Counted from the stretch's first letter, positions 45,301-54,890 are shown. The stretch is 64,000 bases of DNA from Ditylenchus dipsaci (GCA_004194705.1 SADC01000208.1:62001-126000), one strand, 5' to 3'. Notes: a model not told the origin generated them from the letters alone. A program made the numbers and translations.

Positions 45301-45507
45301 CAATTGCGCATTGATCTAGGACCATCACTTTATGTACAGATGGCTGAATTGCACAACCAAATGAGAGATACTACACAGGCTAAACAATGCATTCAAAAAG
45401 CCATGGATTTAAACAAAATCAGAATGGGCTCTGATGCGCAGACTTTTAAGTGCATCTATCCACAAATATGGGTACTTATGCACTTGATGGGCCACATTTT
45501 GATCTAG
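33379..45507 (+). CDS. TPR + SET-domain protein, copy C (intact)
   Basis: Eight exons: 33,379-33,562; 36,873-37,093; 37,121-37,536; 38,070-38,581; 38,945-39,097; 42,577-42,875; 45,110-45,183; 45,231-45,507. All splice sites are GT-AG, all phases agree, and the product is 711 residues. The N-terminus (about 62-160) carries PMVHTGCYLLCRTIVPPDCT and GTIMLIKEPWLRYGMIGEDV. TPR helices lie at about 205-325. The SET region starts near 346 with DYVGPIEVAEIADKGRGVIA, has the catalytic-type NHSC at 491-494 and GDEILYSYV to 526, and a post-SET CxCxxC at 546-551. No MYND finger is seen. The architecture matches the MYND-less TPR/SET proteins common in fungi. Lysine methylation of a protein substrate is inferred from the family. 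Copy A ends in WIYPEM; here the stop is lost and about 15 more residues follow. Introns 1, 5 and 6 are swollen by transposons. Confidence 0.85.
33620..34602. repeat. Inverted duplication around GC-rich elements
   Basis: About 110 bases of copy C intron 1 (33,620-33,735) recur inverted at 34,500-34,602, so a fold-back duplication surrounds the GC-rich centre. Next inside is a pair of CATACTTGCACG/CGTGCAAGTATG ends (about 33,758 and 34,455), and inside that the 34,089-34,335 element. Confidence 0.65.
34089..34335. mobile_element. GC-rich MITE with perfect ~25-bp TIRs
   Basis: The ends are perfect inverted repeats beginning CCATAGTTGCACGGGCGCCG, running on through GCGCC. The body (34,130-34,300) is AT-rich with no open frame of note. 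It is nested within a larger pair of TTGCACGGGCGCC ends, apparently the same family inserted into itself. Confidence 0.7.
34603..36523 (+). mobile_element. 8-bp-TSD transposon (hAT-like size), non-autonomous
   Basis: The target duplication CCTTTAGT (34,595-34,602 and 36,524-36,531) flanks inverted ends that share GGACAAAACAGGTTTT and a nearby TTTGTCGCGCGACAAA-type palindrome. It holds coding-like pieces: an ATG at 34,781 (MCSDSENDE, donor GTAAGC), a frame around 34,850-35,050 (NIKKYILLQKPVSNNAVESC) and 35,116-35,358 (TRGEARRTVPTSPPEAESEE, then WNERIRLETKKHFHEDVMAF). No DDE core is visible, so it is not autonomous. A further MITE (about 35,472-36,335, CGCGTGTTATCTACGGGG ends) is nested inside it. 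Confidence 0.7.
37631..38043. mobile_element. CAGTCGAG MITE in intron 3 of copy C
   Basis: Ends CAGTCGAGTTCCGCTATAAC and the inverted GTTATGGCGGGACTCGATTG, flanked by TA (37,629-37,630; 38,044-38,045). It is 413 bp and is the same insertion as 11,489-11,862 in copy A. Confidence 0.85.
38758..38882. repeat. Hairpin in intron 4 of copy C
   Basis: GGCTACCAGACATTTTCCAA pairs with the inverted TTGGAAATTGTCTGGTAGCC. The middle has TTTTTTCGGTAAATTCGGGC and its inverse. It is absent from copy A. Confidence 0.6.
39429..40693. mobile_element. TTAA-flanked 1.27-kb palindrome
   Basis: TTAA at 39,425-39,428 and 40,694-40,697 flanks two arms of about 625 bases that are almost exact inverses. The ends are CACTCGAACACGCGAGCGGC and GCCGCTCGCGTGTTCGAGTG, and the centre is near 40,075. 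Long mirror-image frames on both strands are a by-product of the palindrome. The arm start (CAGAATTTCATGGTGATCAT) resembles that of the element at 48,666. Confidence 0.85.
40800..41395 (+). mobile_element. Internally deleted mariner
   Basis: The TIRs are TTAGGTTGGTGCATAATTAA on the left and TTGGTGTTGGTGCATAATTA (inverted) on the right, with TA duplications, 596 bp in all. The frame starting at 40,909 reads MSVENHLHIRHILLYHLEK, a stop, then a helix-turn-helix part (ETISERQAQRWFKRFKSGDL). It then jumps across a deletion to the catalytic tail LPHPPYSPTVAPTDYDVNRS. The middle, with the first two acidic residues, is gone, and further stops follow. It is a dead mariner-family copy whose ends are still good. 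Confidence 0.9.
41618..42330. mobile_element. Foldback with GCTACTTGCATA ends, ~713 bp
   Basis: The left end is GCGCTACTTGCATACACACC and the right end is the inverse of GACGCTACTTGCATATGCCC. Both are followed by a C-rich run and ATCAACTTTTTTTAAAATG. The centre is a CTAAGGTAAGTGAG hairpin copy (41,880-42,115). A second member lies at 58,018-58,722. Confidence 0.7.
42940..43945 (+). mobile_element. MITE-type element carrying exon-like sequence
   Basis: The ends are ACCTTATTTCTTCTAATAGC and the inverse of ACCATATTTTTTCTAATAGA, each next to CGACAGTCTCNAATAGAGC blocks. Inside is a plus-strand frame (about 43,160-43,264: RSDARPVKLQKKLLLKQDIH, then GEVVPGGCTKYIQ before GTAAGG), and after CTCCAG at 43,317 a short 3' frame (RRVEQMFKAKLQELYNL, stop). 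They look like captured exons; I do not recognise the source. Confidence 0.45.
43960..44345. repeat. Foldback element in intron 6 of copy C
   Basis: GGAAACACCCCTTGAAGTAT and inner TTCTCGCGAGGCTC / GAGAGCCTCGCAA pairs, plus GTGATTCTAGTTTCGGATAA against GATAAGAAACTAGAATCGTA. It is related to the elements at 12,505 and 13,945. Confidence 0.55.
44660..44830. repeat. TTTTACTAGTCCAATGGAA tandem repeat
   Basis: About nine units of roughly 18-20 bases containing ACTAGTCCAA, with drift. No coding sequence. Confidence 0.7.
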
Positions 45508-46860
45508 TAAACAATACGTTTCTTTTTTTTTTGCCTTGGTCCCGCTGTTGTTTCTTTATTGAAAAACAGCTTGGTCTTCCCTGTTGTTTTGATGGTAATC
45601 ATGATGAAAGTCAGTGTTTGGACCTCGTCACGGTGTGTCAAAATTCAAAAGTCGCAAACTTGCTGTGGCAATCTGTTTTGTACGAAATTCGAATTTTTCT
45701 GATTTTTTCTGTGAAAATATTGTTTTTTAAAATTATCGCAGTACTAAAAGTTATTTATCAGATTAAACTAACAATAGCTTAAATTGCATAACATTTTGGA
45801 TATACTCCAAAATCGATCCTCAAATTTGGTCATTTTGACCCCTGAGGGGGGGGGGTACGTGGTTTCAACACAAAAAAATCGAATTTTTGTCGCTAGTATA
45901 GTATACCCCCCCCCCAAAATCGGACCTTTTCAAAATTGCTGTGACTACCCTTTCAAACAACAAGTTTAGGCTTAGCCCTTAGGCTTGGGGTAGGCCAGCG
46001 TACGGAAGTTGTGACTAATAAAGAGTTTACGCATATTCTGCGGGGTCTGGGACATAAATTTGGGTAGTCTTTACTTAACTTTTAGAATGAAAAATTTGGG
46101 GAGTTGTATTCTATACTAGGGTCAAATTTTTCAAATCTAAACTTTCCCAGGTGCTTTCAAATATTCTTTAAAAGCAAAAAAAAACGCAAGAATCAACGAT
46201 TGATTAGGAGATCTCTGAGTAACTGATCAAAGTTCACTTGGATTCAACCGGAACCTGAAAACTCCACCTAAGTATTCCCGAAGAATATAGCTCAGCCCAA
46301 TTGGGTTCATAGCCAGAAGTCAAGATCGCAATCGACGTGTTTATTTTTTCGAGGGGTTAGTAAACTGCTGTATTTGTACCGGGCAGATTTTTTTTCCTAA
46401 GGGATTTATTTAGAGATAAAACTATTTGAAGTTGACAGGTGGACTCTGCCAAGCGCTAATTCGAACTTCTTTTTGACCAAACTTTTCGTATTTCCAATGA
46501 GTTTGCGTGATTTTTTTTCTAATTGATAGCGCAAAATCTAAGCTATTCAACGGTACAAAAATTTCTGTTAAACGACTAAGAATAATCAAGGTCATAAAGA
46601 AGTATTAATTGATTGAACAAAAATAGCCAAAATCTGAAAAAAACAGTCAAGGAATCAAATGATAAAGACTTTTTGTCTCGACATGAAAAACACGAGTTTG
46701 CATAGTTTTGATTTTGACACAGCGTATCGTACTCATACTTCGAGGGGTTAGTGTAGGTCCTCTCTAGGATGGTTTACCTTGATCATATCCATTAATGTAT
46801 AAGTGAGTGTAAGTGTATAAGTGCCCAAATGTGAACGATTAAACAATTACCTTAAAGGAC
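45508..46860. other. Spacer 3' of copy C, mostly unrecognised
   Basis: A homopolymer-rich stretch near 45,845-45,920 contains long G and C runs that are inverse of each other. The TACGCTGGCCTACC motif occurs inverted near 45,985. I see no credible exon. Copy A has no matching DNA here, so this is probably inserted sequence. Confidence 0.4.
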
Positions 46861-46865
46861 CACAT

Positions 46866-47050
46866 AGTCGACGCTCGAATTAGCGCACCCCCAAATTAAC
46901 GCACGCTCGAATTAGAGCACGACTTTTTTTGCTTTGGTTGGTTTTACACTAACTGCGATGCGCTTTAGCGCACGCTCTAATTAACGCACGCTCGAATTAG
47001 CGCACGGCTTTGGTCGGTCCCCAAGGGGTGCGCTATTCGAGCGTCGACTG
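46866..47050. mobile_element. CAGTCGACGCTCG MITE
   Basis: The ends are AGTCGACGCTCGAATTAGCG and the inverted CTATTCGAGCGTCGACTG. The interior repeats GCTCGAATTAGCGCAC. About 185 bp. It is followed directly by a separate 180-base hairpin (47,053-47,230) with GACAAATTCAAATGCGCGCG arms. Confidence 0.7.
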
Positions 47051-47269
47051 TACTTGTTGATACAAATGAAAATTTGACAAATTCAAATGCGCGCGGGACA
47101 CCTCTCTTTCGTCTCGCACTCTACTCTTTGGAGTTATTTCGAGCGACTCAAAAGAGTACAGTGAGAGACGAAAGGAAAGTGTCCCGCGCGCATTTGAATT
47201 TGTCAAACTCTCATTTGCACCAACAATTATGGTCTTTTAAAATAACCTGAAAAGTTTGTCTACATAAAT

Positions 47270-47852
47270 GGACAAAGCTTTTTTCTGGAGCAAAAAGACG
47301 TTTTTTTCGGTCAAATATTTTTGGTTCAAAAAGACTTCTGTTTGGGGCAAAAAAACTTTTTTTGGAGCAAATTAGCTCTGTTTGGTGCAAATTTTTTTAG
47401 TTGTAATTCTGCATTCCCTTTTATTTTTCTAACACATAAAGTATGTTTTTTTGGGTAAAACTGTTTTTCGGGGAGTTTACTAAGAAGCGGTTAAATTTTT
47501 GCCAGAAAAATCGATTGAAGGATCAGAATTCCAGTCAAATGGGCTTTATCGCTCAGAATTGCATGTTATTCCTCTTTGAACCACGCTAAGCTAAGTTTCT
47601 GAGCGATAAAGCCCATTTGACTGGAATTCTGATCCCTTCAATCAATTTTTCTCGCAAAAATTTAACCGCTTCTTAGTAAAACCCCCAAAAAACAGTTTTG
47701 CCCCAAAAAACATACTTTATGTGTTAGAGAAATAAAAGGGAATGCAGAATTACAACTACAAAAATTTGCACCCAAAAAAAAGCCAATTTGCCCCAAAAAA
47801 ACTTTTTTCGCCCCAAACAGAAGTCTTTTTGCTCCAGAAAAGAGCTTTGTCC
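47270..47852. mobile_element. Foldback with 9-bp TSD (Mutator-like)
   Basis: TACATAAAT occurs on both sides (47,261-47,269; 47,853-47,861). The ends are GGACAAAGCTTTTTTCTGGA and the exact-type inverse CTTTGTCC, and the arms pair almost to the centre near 47,565. The 9-base duplication and very long inverted arms fit a non-autonomous Mutator-like foldback. It sits in the 3' flank of copy C. Confidence 0.8.
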
Positions 47853-48061
47853 TACATAAATACTATTCTTTTAAATGTGCGTTATTGAGAAAAAAAATAT
47901 TCCGGTCTTATTCAGATTAAATTAAAGATGTAATTGTCTATTTAAAAACGGTGCTTTAACACCGTCTAATAAAAAAAGCTTTGAGAAAAAACTAAAGAAT
48001 GATTGTTATAACCATCTATTCCTGACCATATTATGTGCTTAACCACTAAATAAGCCTTTAA

Positions 48062-48661
48062 AGGGGTGGTACATTTTATAGTCCGAATGGTTCGAATACC
48101 ACAACGAGCATGCATACTTTTCTTCACTATGTTTCCATTGTTTTTTTTCATATTTATTATTCTTTTTAATTCGTCATATTATAGTATCAAAAGATCGAAA
48201 TTAGTAGCCGGGCTGTAGAGCACAAAAGAGCAAAAAAGCAAAGCCGTTATACCGAGGGTTGACTATATCATAACCACGTACTAGAGCTATGTTCACACCA
48301 TGTAGAATTGCACGGATTAGCAAAACAGCGTTCTAATATATTTCTTGCAGTAAAAGATGGTTCACTGAGGGTGCATAGCAAACAGCAATCAGGGATGGGG
48401 ATGAAAATTTTCAAAAAGTACATTTTCCAAAAAAGGAGTAATTTTTGACTATTCTTAAGGAAAATCTGGTACTAGCGAAAAGCGAACTTTATCCGAATTT
48501 TTGTGCTTTTCCACCTGGCTACTAATTTCGATTTTTTGATACTATAGTATACCCAAATAATAAATAGGAAAAGTGAAAAAAAACAATAAAAATATAGTCA
48601 AAAAAGTATGCATTATCGTAGTGGTATTCAAACCATTCGGACTATAAAATGCAGCACCCCT
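48062..48661. mobile_element. TTAA-flanked MITE, 600 bp
   Basis: TTAA at 48,058-48,061 and 48,662-48,665. The left end is AGGGGTGGTACATTTTATAG and the right end is inverted AGGGTGCTGCATTTTATAGT. Inner arms also pair (CGAATGGTT / AACCATTCG). The right TTAA is shared with the next element, so the two sit back to back. Confidence 0.8.
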
Positions 48662-49086
48662 TTAACACGTCGGGTACGCATTCTGCGACCTGTGCAGTTA
48701 GACACAGAATTTCATGCTGATCATTTCTATATTACAAACTATGGGTAGTTTGATAATTAAAAGTGGCTCAAAAACACGATTTTTAGAAGTTGTCATTTTC
48801 GAACATTTTCTCATTATTCTAATAACCGTAACTAGCACTTATTGTGATCATTGATTCTCGATTTTGTAACTATTTTGAAGCCCATTCCATGGGCTTTTAA
48901 AAAACATATTACTCGCCTGTAAATGTTTCTAAACTGTAAATAACATTATTGAAAATATTAAAAATTCCATTTTTTGAAAATCGAACTTTTTACGAATTTC
49001 GGCTCGAAAACCTACTTTAGAGCACATGTCAAAAATTGAAATTTTGCGCCATGTGAAAGAGCGATCAATTTCCTCCTGGATGTGAC

Positions 49087-51524
49087 CAGTGTTTCCAAAA
49101 AGCAGAAGCGGATCGCCACAATCAGAAGCAGAAGCGGAAATTCTGTTTCTGATTTCTGTTTCTGCCTTTCAAACATTCTGTTTCTGCTTCTGCTTCTGCT
49201 TTTGAAAGTTTATGCTTCTGCTTTCTGCTTCTGCTTTTCAAACTTTCTGTTTCTGCTTCTGTTTCTGCTTTTGAAACTTTCTGCTTCTGCTTTCTGTTTC
49301 TGCTTTTGTAAGCTTTCTGCTTCTGCTCGTGGCAATCTGCTCCTGCTTTTGATTTTTGCTTTTCAAAAAGTGTTTTTGCTTTTTTCTGCAGTTTTTGTAT
49401 ATTTTTTAATATTATTCCTTAACGCTTACTTATTCAACGTTCAATAATGATTATAAGCCACTGTAATCTGATAACCTTAATAACCCGAAACTTTTTTACC
49501 CAAATGAATCAGACTTTATGTAAATATAACGTTTTTCCTGTAAAAAGACGTTCTTCTCCATAAGACACTCCTCGACTCCACAGACTTATTTCTCGGTTAC
49601 TACTCATTTGGCCGCACCTCATTTGTCCGCCATTTCGCATTTTTATAAGAAAATTACCACTGCCGTTAATTTTGACCTTTTATTGACGAGCGGTAGTTAA
49701 GTCATCAACTAAAGGCTATTCTACCCCGTTTTGGTCACTGGAACTGGGCAAAAAAGAACTCTGTATGCATATTATGATCAAAAGTCATGCTCGAAATCAT
49801 CTTTAAGGTAAGTGAGTGCGCGCATCTCTAACCCATCAAGCCTCCTGCGCGTTTTTTGGAGGGACATATATCAGATTCTTCCTCTTATGAATTTTTCACA
49901 CACATTGCAACCAGTTTTCTGCCTAGTTTTAAATTTTTTCATAAATATCGGTTAAGACTCAAATCTTTTCAAATTTTAAATACCATAAAGTCACTTGATT
50001 CAGGGCTTATTATGATACAAGAAGACAGAAGCATCCTTCGATGCGCGCAATATCCTAAAGTCTATACCCGATAATGCACAAGCCATCTACTACCATGACA
50101 AAATCCTGAAGCCGAAGTACATGCAAAATATGTCAGCGCATGGCTTTCAAAAGAAGATTTATTGAGCAGCAGTCAACAACCATAACAAAGGTAACGGAAA
50201 CAAACAATTAAATAAAAACAATTTCCATACTTAACATTTTCTGTCTGAACCAGACGATCAGCGAACGAGATTGAGATAGACCTCATAGTAATTGATCAGC
50301 GTCTAAGAGAATCAATTTTAAGCGCTATAAACAAAACTGGTAAGATGACTAACCAATGGAGACTGTTCCGCCAGCTTAGCAGTTCCGATAAGCTTCTCCG
50401 AACCATCTGAGTAGCGCACTTGAGCAATTGGGCAACGTCCATCTGCCCGAACAGCTAGCGCTGCAATAAGGCATACCACCGAATCATCTGAAAAAACTAT
50501 ATATGGAGCCATACTGAAAAGCAAATAGCAGCAAGGTGTACCTTCAACCGAAATGTCAAGAGGAGCATCATCATCGACAGGTGCATTGACCACTTCCTCG
50601 GCCATATTCTTAGCGTCCAGACACTGATGCTTGGCCGGAAGAGACTCGAAAATCTTGCCCGAAGTGCGTTTTGGAGGAGAACTGACCGCTTCGCCACTTC
50701 TAATCATCTCCTCCAGATGGAAGCTTCAAAGACTTGCACCAAATCGACGCAGCCCAGCAAAAAAACTGGAGCTGATGGGAGCAGGAGACTTGATAGAGCG
50801 TAACTTCCGATCCGAATTACCATTGGACCTGGGAGCAGCTGCTTTCTTGGTTGGCGACTTCTTGACAGGCGCAGCATAAGGGACTCTCTGCTTGATAACG
50901 CTCTGATGAACCGGCTTATCCGACTTGCCAGAGTTTTCCACCTGAATAGTCGGAAAAGTTAAAGGCTGCATTGAAAAGTGAGAGTAGTTACCTTCTTAGT
51001 CGGACTGTCAGGCGTTGATTCAATAACCAGCAGAAAACCACTCGAGTCAGCAGTCTTCTCGGCATATTCAGCAGCACTTTTCCCGGTATCTAAATCTAAT
51101 TTTAAAAATAATATGTAAAAGTCAGAGTACGATCAAAGGCTTGGAGAAAGGCTTGAAGAACGAATAAATAAGTCAGAACAGAAAATAGGTAGAAACTGAA
51201 TGCAGAAGCAGAAAGTTTCAAAAGCAGAAGCAGAAAGCAGAAGCATAAAGTTTGAAAGGCAGAAGCAGAAGCAAAAACAGAAAGTTTGAAAAGCAGAAGC
51301 AGAAAGCAGAAGCATAAAGTTTGAAAAGCAGAAGCAGAAAGCAGAAGCATAAAGTTTGAAAAGCAGAAGCAGAAACATAACGTTTTGAAAAGCAGAAGCA
51401 GAGGCAGAAGCAGAAGCAGAAAAGTTCAAAAGCAGAATCATTATGCTTCTGCTTCTGTAATGCTTCTGCTTTCTGCCATCAGATTTCTGTTTCTGATTTC
51501 CGCTTCTGCTTTTTGGAAACACTG
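49087..51524 (-). mobile_element. hAT-like element with CTTCTG-array ends
   Basis: The 8-base duplication GATGTGAC (49,079-49,086; 51,525-51,532) flanks TIRs CAGTGTTTCCAAAAAGCAGA and its inverse. Each end then has about 300 bases of TTTCTGCTTCTGCTTT-type repeats, inverted relative to each other. The 8-base target and the CAGTG start fit hAT. No hAT transposase is visible; instead a multi-exon minus-strand gene fills the middle. Confidence 0.85.
50248..51075 (-). CDS. Unknown gene inside the hAT-like element
   Basis: Minus-strand frames: about 51,075-51,003 (SAAEYAEKTADSSGFLLVIE, ending DSPTKK at a GTAACT donor); about 50,942-50,735 (VENSGKSDKPVHQSVIKQRV, then basic KKSPTKKAAAPRSNG); about 50,733-50,541 (HLEEMIRSGEAVSSPPKRTS, LDISVEG); about 50,487-50,360 (DSVVCLIAALAVRADGRCPI, VRYSDGSEKLIGTAKL); and a last exon near 50,292-50,248 (TLINYYEVYLNLVR, stop). 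Joining the second and third needs a frameshift or a missed intron near 50,733. It reads like a basic, Ser/Pro-rich nuclear-type protein, but I recognise no domain. It may be captured host sequence. A convergent plus-strand 3' exon (about 50,034-50,164, IPDNAQAIYYHDKILKPKYM) also looks coding. Confidence 0.45.
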
Positions 51525-53226
51525 GATGTGACCTTAGTTTGTTTTTCGTCTGATAAATTAACTCAAAAAAAGTGGCGCCAATTTAAAAAAAAGGGAATTT
51601 CTAATATTGAATTTTTAAAGGATACCTGGTTCGGTTTAGTATTTGTGAATATTCCAAGAACATTTTTATCTACAATGTACCAAAATGATCAGCAGGGGAA
51701 ATTTAACAGAACTGGTGCAAAGACTTGCAAGACAACGACCAATTTCAACAAATTTAAGCCAAAACAATCTTGAGTTAATTTATCAGACGAAAAACGAACT
51801 AAGGTCACATCCAGGAGGGAAATTGATCGCTCTTTCACATGGCGCAAAATTTCAATTTTTGACATGTGCTCTAAAGTAGGTTTTCGAGCCGAAATTCGTA
51901 AAAAGTTCGATTTTCAAAAAATGGAATTTTTAATATTTTCAATAATGTTATTTACAGTTTAGAAACATTTACAGGCGAGTAATATGTTTTTTAAAAGCCC
52001 ATGGAATGGGCTTCAAAATAGTTACAAAATCGAGAATCAATGATCACAATAAGTGCTAGTTACGGTTATTAGAATAATGAGAAAATGTTCGAAAATGACA
52101 ACTTCTAAAAATCGTGTTTTTGAGCCACTTTTAATTATCAAACTACCCATAGTTTGTAATATAGAAATGATCAGCATGAAATTCTGTGTCTAACTGCACA
52201 GGTCGCAGAATGCGTACCCGACGTGTTAAAGTTCTTGAAAACTTAGGCTAAAGCTTTACTTTGGGTTTAAATATACTTTGTAAGTGCAAATTTTGATTTT
52301 GTCTAATTAGCTTCGAATTTTTTAACATGAAAGTATAATCACTTTGAAAAAAAAAGTTGAAATTTTTGAAGCTAATTAGACAAAAAACAAAAAACGTATT
52401 GTCCGAAAACTTAAAGAACCATACTTGTTGATGACAATGAGAATTTCACAAATACAAACTCATGCGGTACACTTTTTTTATTCCGTGAAAAATTCTCGAT
52501 TTGCAAAATCTTTGGAAATGTGCTCTTTTGTGGCGACTTTTTATAAAGACCCTCTCTTTAATGAAGTAGTTTTGCCCGGCCCTATCAGAGTCGTTTGAAT
52601 ATCTTTCAACTGCAGATTACATTTCTTTAAGTGGAACGGAGATTACTAATCTCATCAAATACTAAATTTACCATAAACAACGGCTGATTTTTTTAAACAT
52701 GAAACATGTTTCTTGTTAACTGGCGAAAACAGCAGAGCATTTGAATCTGAACTCTCCCCCACTCGGTTTGAGCCTGAGCCGCCCTTCCCCGTCAAATCAG
52801 CTTAGGGACCAAAACAAATCTTTTTGAAAATTTAAGCTGTCAAAAACATCTTTTAATCGTGTTTCTACAAAGAAATTATTGGTATAAATTTTTTTAACTG
52901 CTTTCGCTCCCAAGCTGATATGACTGGGTGGAGCTCAGGCTCAAGTGAGTGTGGGGAGGAGAGGGTGGTGCTCAGGTTCAACTAAGCCAAAATGGCTAGA
53001 AGTTCAGGTAAATGAAAGGCGCGGACTGAATATTAAAAGCTCTGTTACTGCTAGTGTATCCATAGCAAAAGCTGGTTGATTAGAATCTTGTTTGCGAGAA
53101 AGAATAAAAAATAGACCTAAAGTGTCCGGCATAATTAATTAAGTAACTTCATTATTTGCTTACAGGAAAAATTACTCGTGTTTCCAAAATAGCAACGAAA
53201 GTAAACAGTTTGCCACGAATGAACTT

Positions 53227-53382
53227 TTAGTTATGCTTAGACATTTCGGAAGTGACAGCAGTTTTTCTTATGGATAGACGAGCTTCGACGGTGCATTGAA
53301 AGCACCATCAATAAATCCGTTTGCAGGATTAGAAAAGTAGGACCAAGAAGAAACATGCGCTGGATTAGTCGTATAGAGTAGT
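53227..53382 (-). pseudogene. Broken paralogue of the 2,580-2,965 gene
   Basis: The minus strand reads NPAHVSSWSYFSNPANGFID then GAFNA, followed by a 2-base loss and EARLSIRKTAVTSE ending KHN-stop. It matches the last exon at 2,580-2,807 with indels, and the 3' flank also matches (53,050-53,225 with 2,401-2,580). There is no upstream exon. Confidence 0.65.
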
Positions 53383-53888
53383 ATGTTGGGCACGTACAGC
53401 GTATTTTCCCAAAACCGTAAATTTCATATTTTTCAATAATAAGACTTTTATATGCATTTTGCCACCTTTTGACACGATTTTCACCGCTTTTAAACAAAAA
53501 AAAATTCAAAGCCCCAAAAAGTTTTCAAATTATGGGTAACTTTAAAAATAATTAATTTTTAGCAAAATAATCTCTATTTTCACAGTTTTTCACCTTTTTT
53601 CAAATTTTCAATTTTCAAATTTGACACTTTTTGTCGACCTTTTCATCAAAATTTCGACGTTTTTCAACTCACCCGATTTTCGATTGGGTAACTCGCCCAT
53701 ACAAAGGGCGGTAATATTTTTCTGCTATTTTGCTGGAAAATTCACTTTTTTCTTTGAAAAAATACTCTGTTCACACGGCGCAAAAATATGGAGTAAAAAA
53801 GTAAAAAAAATACTAATATATTTATATTGCTAAATTTTAACCGGGTAATAGTTCAGTTTTAATATTTTTGATAGTCAATTCGAAGTTT

Positions 53889-54374
53889 TTATTCGCTGTA
53901 ATTCAACGAATTCATGGATGGAACTTTTTTTATGAAAACTTGGTCCGAATGTGTTTTATATTCAACGCAAATTTTTTCTGACTCTAAATCTTTCGATTTT
54001 CTTTGAAAAGACAATGTAGCTGTTAAATATATCAACGTTCGAACCACCTGAACGGTTATAAAAACACAGCAAATCGTAACGTAAATTCGCCAATAATTTA
54101 GCAAATACAGCAAAAAGTACCCGGTCAAATCGCTTGAAAAAGCATGTGATTCCGAACTTTTTTCTTCTGAAAAATCAAAATTTTTATTTGAAAGCTGGAT
54201 GAGCTCATCTAGTAAAACTTCTTCGATATAAGTTTTATTTTTATAGTGATGTCGAAATATTAATTTATGCTCCAAAAATTTGAAATCGTAAGTTCGCTTT
54301 ATGTCGAACGACTTTACGTTTTTCATCAAATCTGTGCGCTGTGCTTCAATTCGTGTGATTGGCAGCTGATCCAC
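53889..54374 (-). CDS. Putative membrane protein, unknown family
   Basis: A 161-codon minus-strand frame. A charged N-terminal half (VKSFDIKRTYDFKFLEHKLI, YIEEVLLDELIQLSNKNFDF) is followed by a hydrophobic segment (IYVTICCVFITVQVVRTLIY) and a basic tail (FQRKSKDLESEKICVEYKTH), stop. The frame stays open upstream to about 54,425 without an ATG, so an upstream exon is likely; GTG at 54,374 is not a credible start. The order of a soluble part, one helix and a short tail is similar in outline to the 4,658-5,158 gene, but I cannot show homology. Confidence 0.45.
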   Translation of the reverse strand: MDQLPITRIEAQRTDLMKNVKSFDIKRTYDFKFLEHKLIFRHHYKNKTYIEEVLLDELIQLSNKNFDFSEEKSSESHAFSSDLTGYFLLYLLNYWRIYVTICCVFITVQVVRTLIYLTATLSFQRKSKDLESEKICVEYKTHSDQVFIKKVPSMNSLNYSE

Positions 54375-54890
54375 TTCAAATCCTTCGATATCTATTGCCT
54401 TTTCTGGCGTTACATCTCCGCGGAGATATATGTATTGTATTGTTGTAGTTTGTAGTTGAAAATGGCATTAACCATTTTCACATTTTATAATTATTGTGTT
54501 CTTACGAGCTAGCTGTTTTTGTTTGCTCCCATTTAGCTAAATAAACCTACTTCTCTTTATCCACACTCTACAATATAAGGGTTGGATTCACCCCCTCTGA
54601 GGAGTATTGGTCAAGATTGGTGTTCGCGACGCCGATTTTACCGATATATTGTACTGGATGAGTTCTAAATGGAAAATGGGGAGCCGGAGAGCAATAAAGG
54701 TATAGAGGTTGTGAATTTCTCGCTGCAGTTGGTTTTTGTGGATTATTTTTGCAGTATTTTACATGCTTTTTCAAGAGCTGGATGTTTTGCACACTCTTTG
54801 CAGCTGGTCGTTGTGCAAATCTCGATTTGATAATTATAAAAATACGTATTAAATCTTTGGTTCAAACCTTAAAATTTATTAATTTTTATA

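Larger units (their letters stand above)
48666..52225. mobile_element. TTAA-flanked palindrome split by a hAT-like element
   Basis: TTAA at 48,662-48,665 and 52,226-52,229. The ends are CACGTCGGGTACGCATTCTG and its inverse. The left arm is cut at 49,086 by the hAT-like element; joining across that insertion restores arms of about 450 bases. The loop (about 51,566-51,770) has a plus-strand frame reading WFGLVFVNIPRTFLSTMYQN that I cannot identify. Confidence 0.85.

Noticed and set aside
49082..49447. 121-codon Leu/Phe/Ser/Ala-rich frame, and its mirror near 51,133-51,522
   Set aside because: They come from the CTTCTG repeat arrays at the ends of the hAT-like element.
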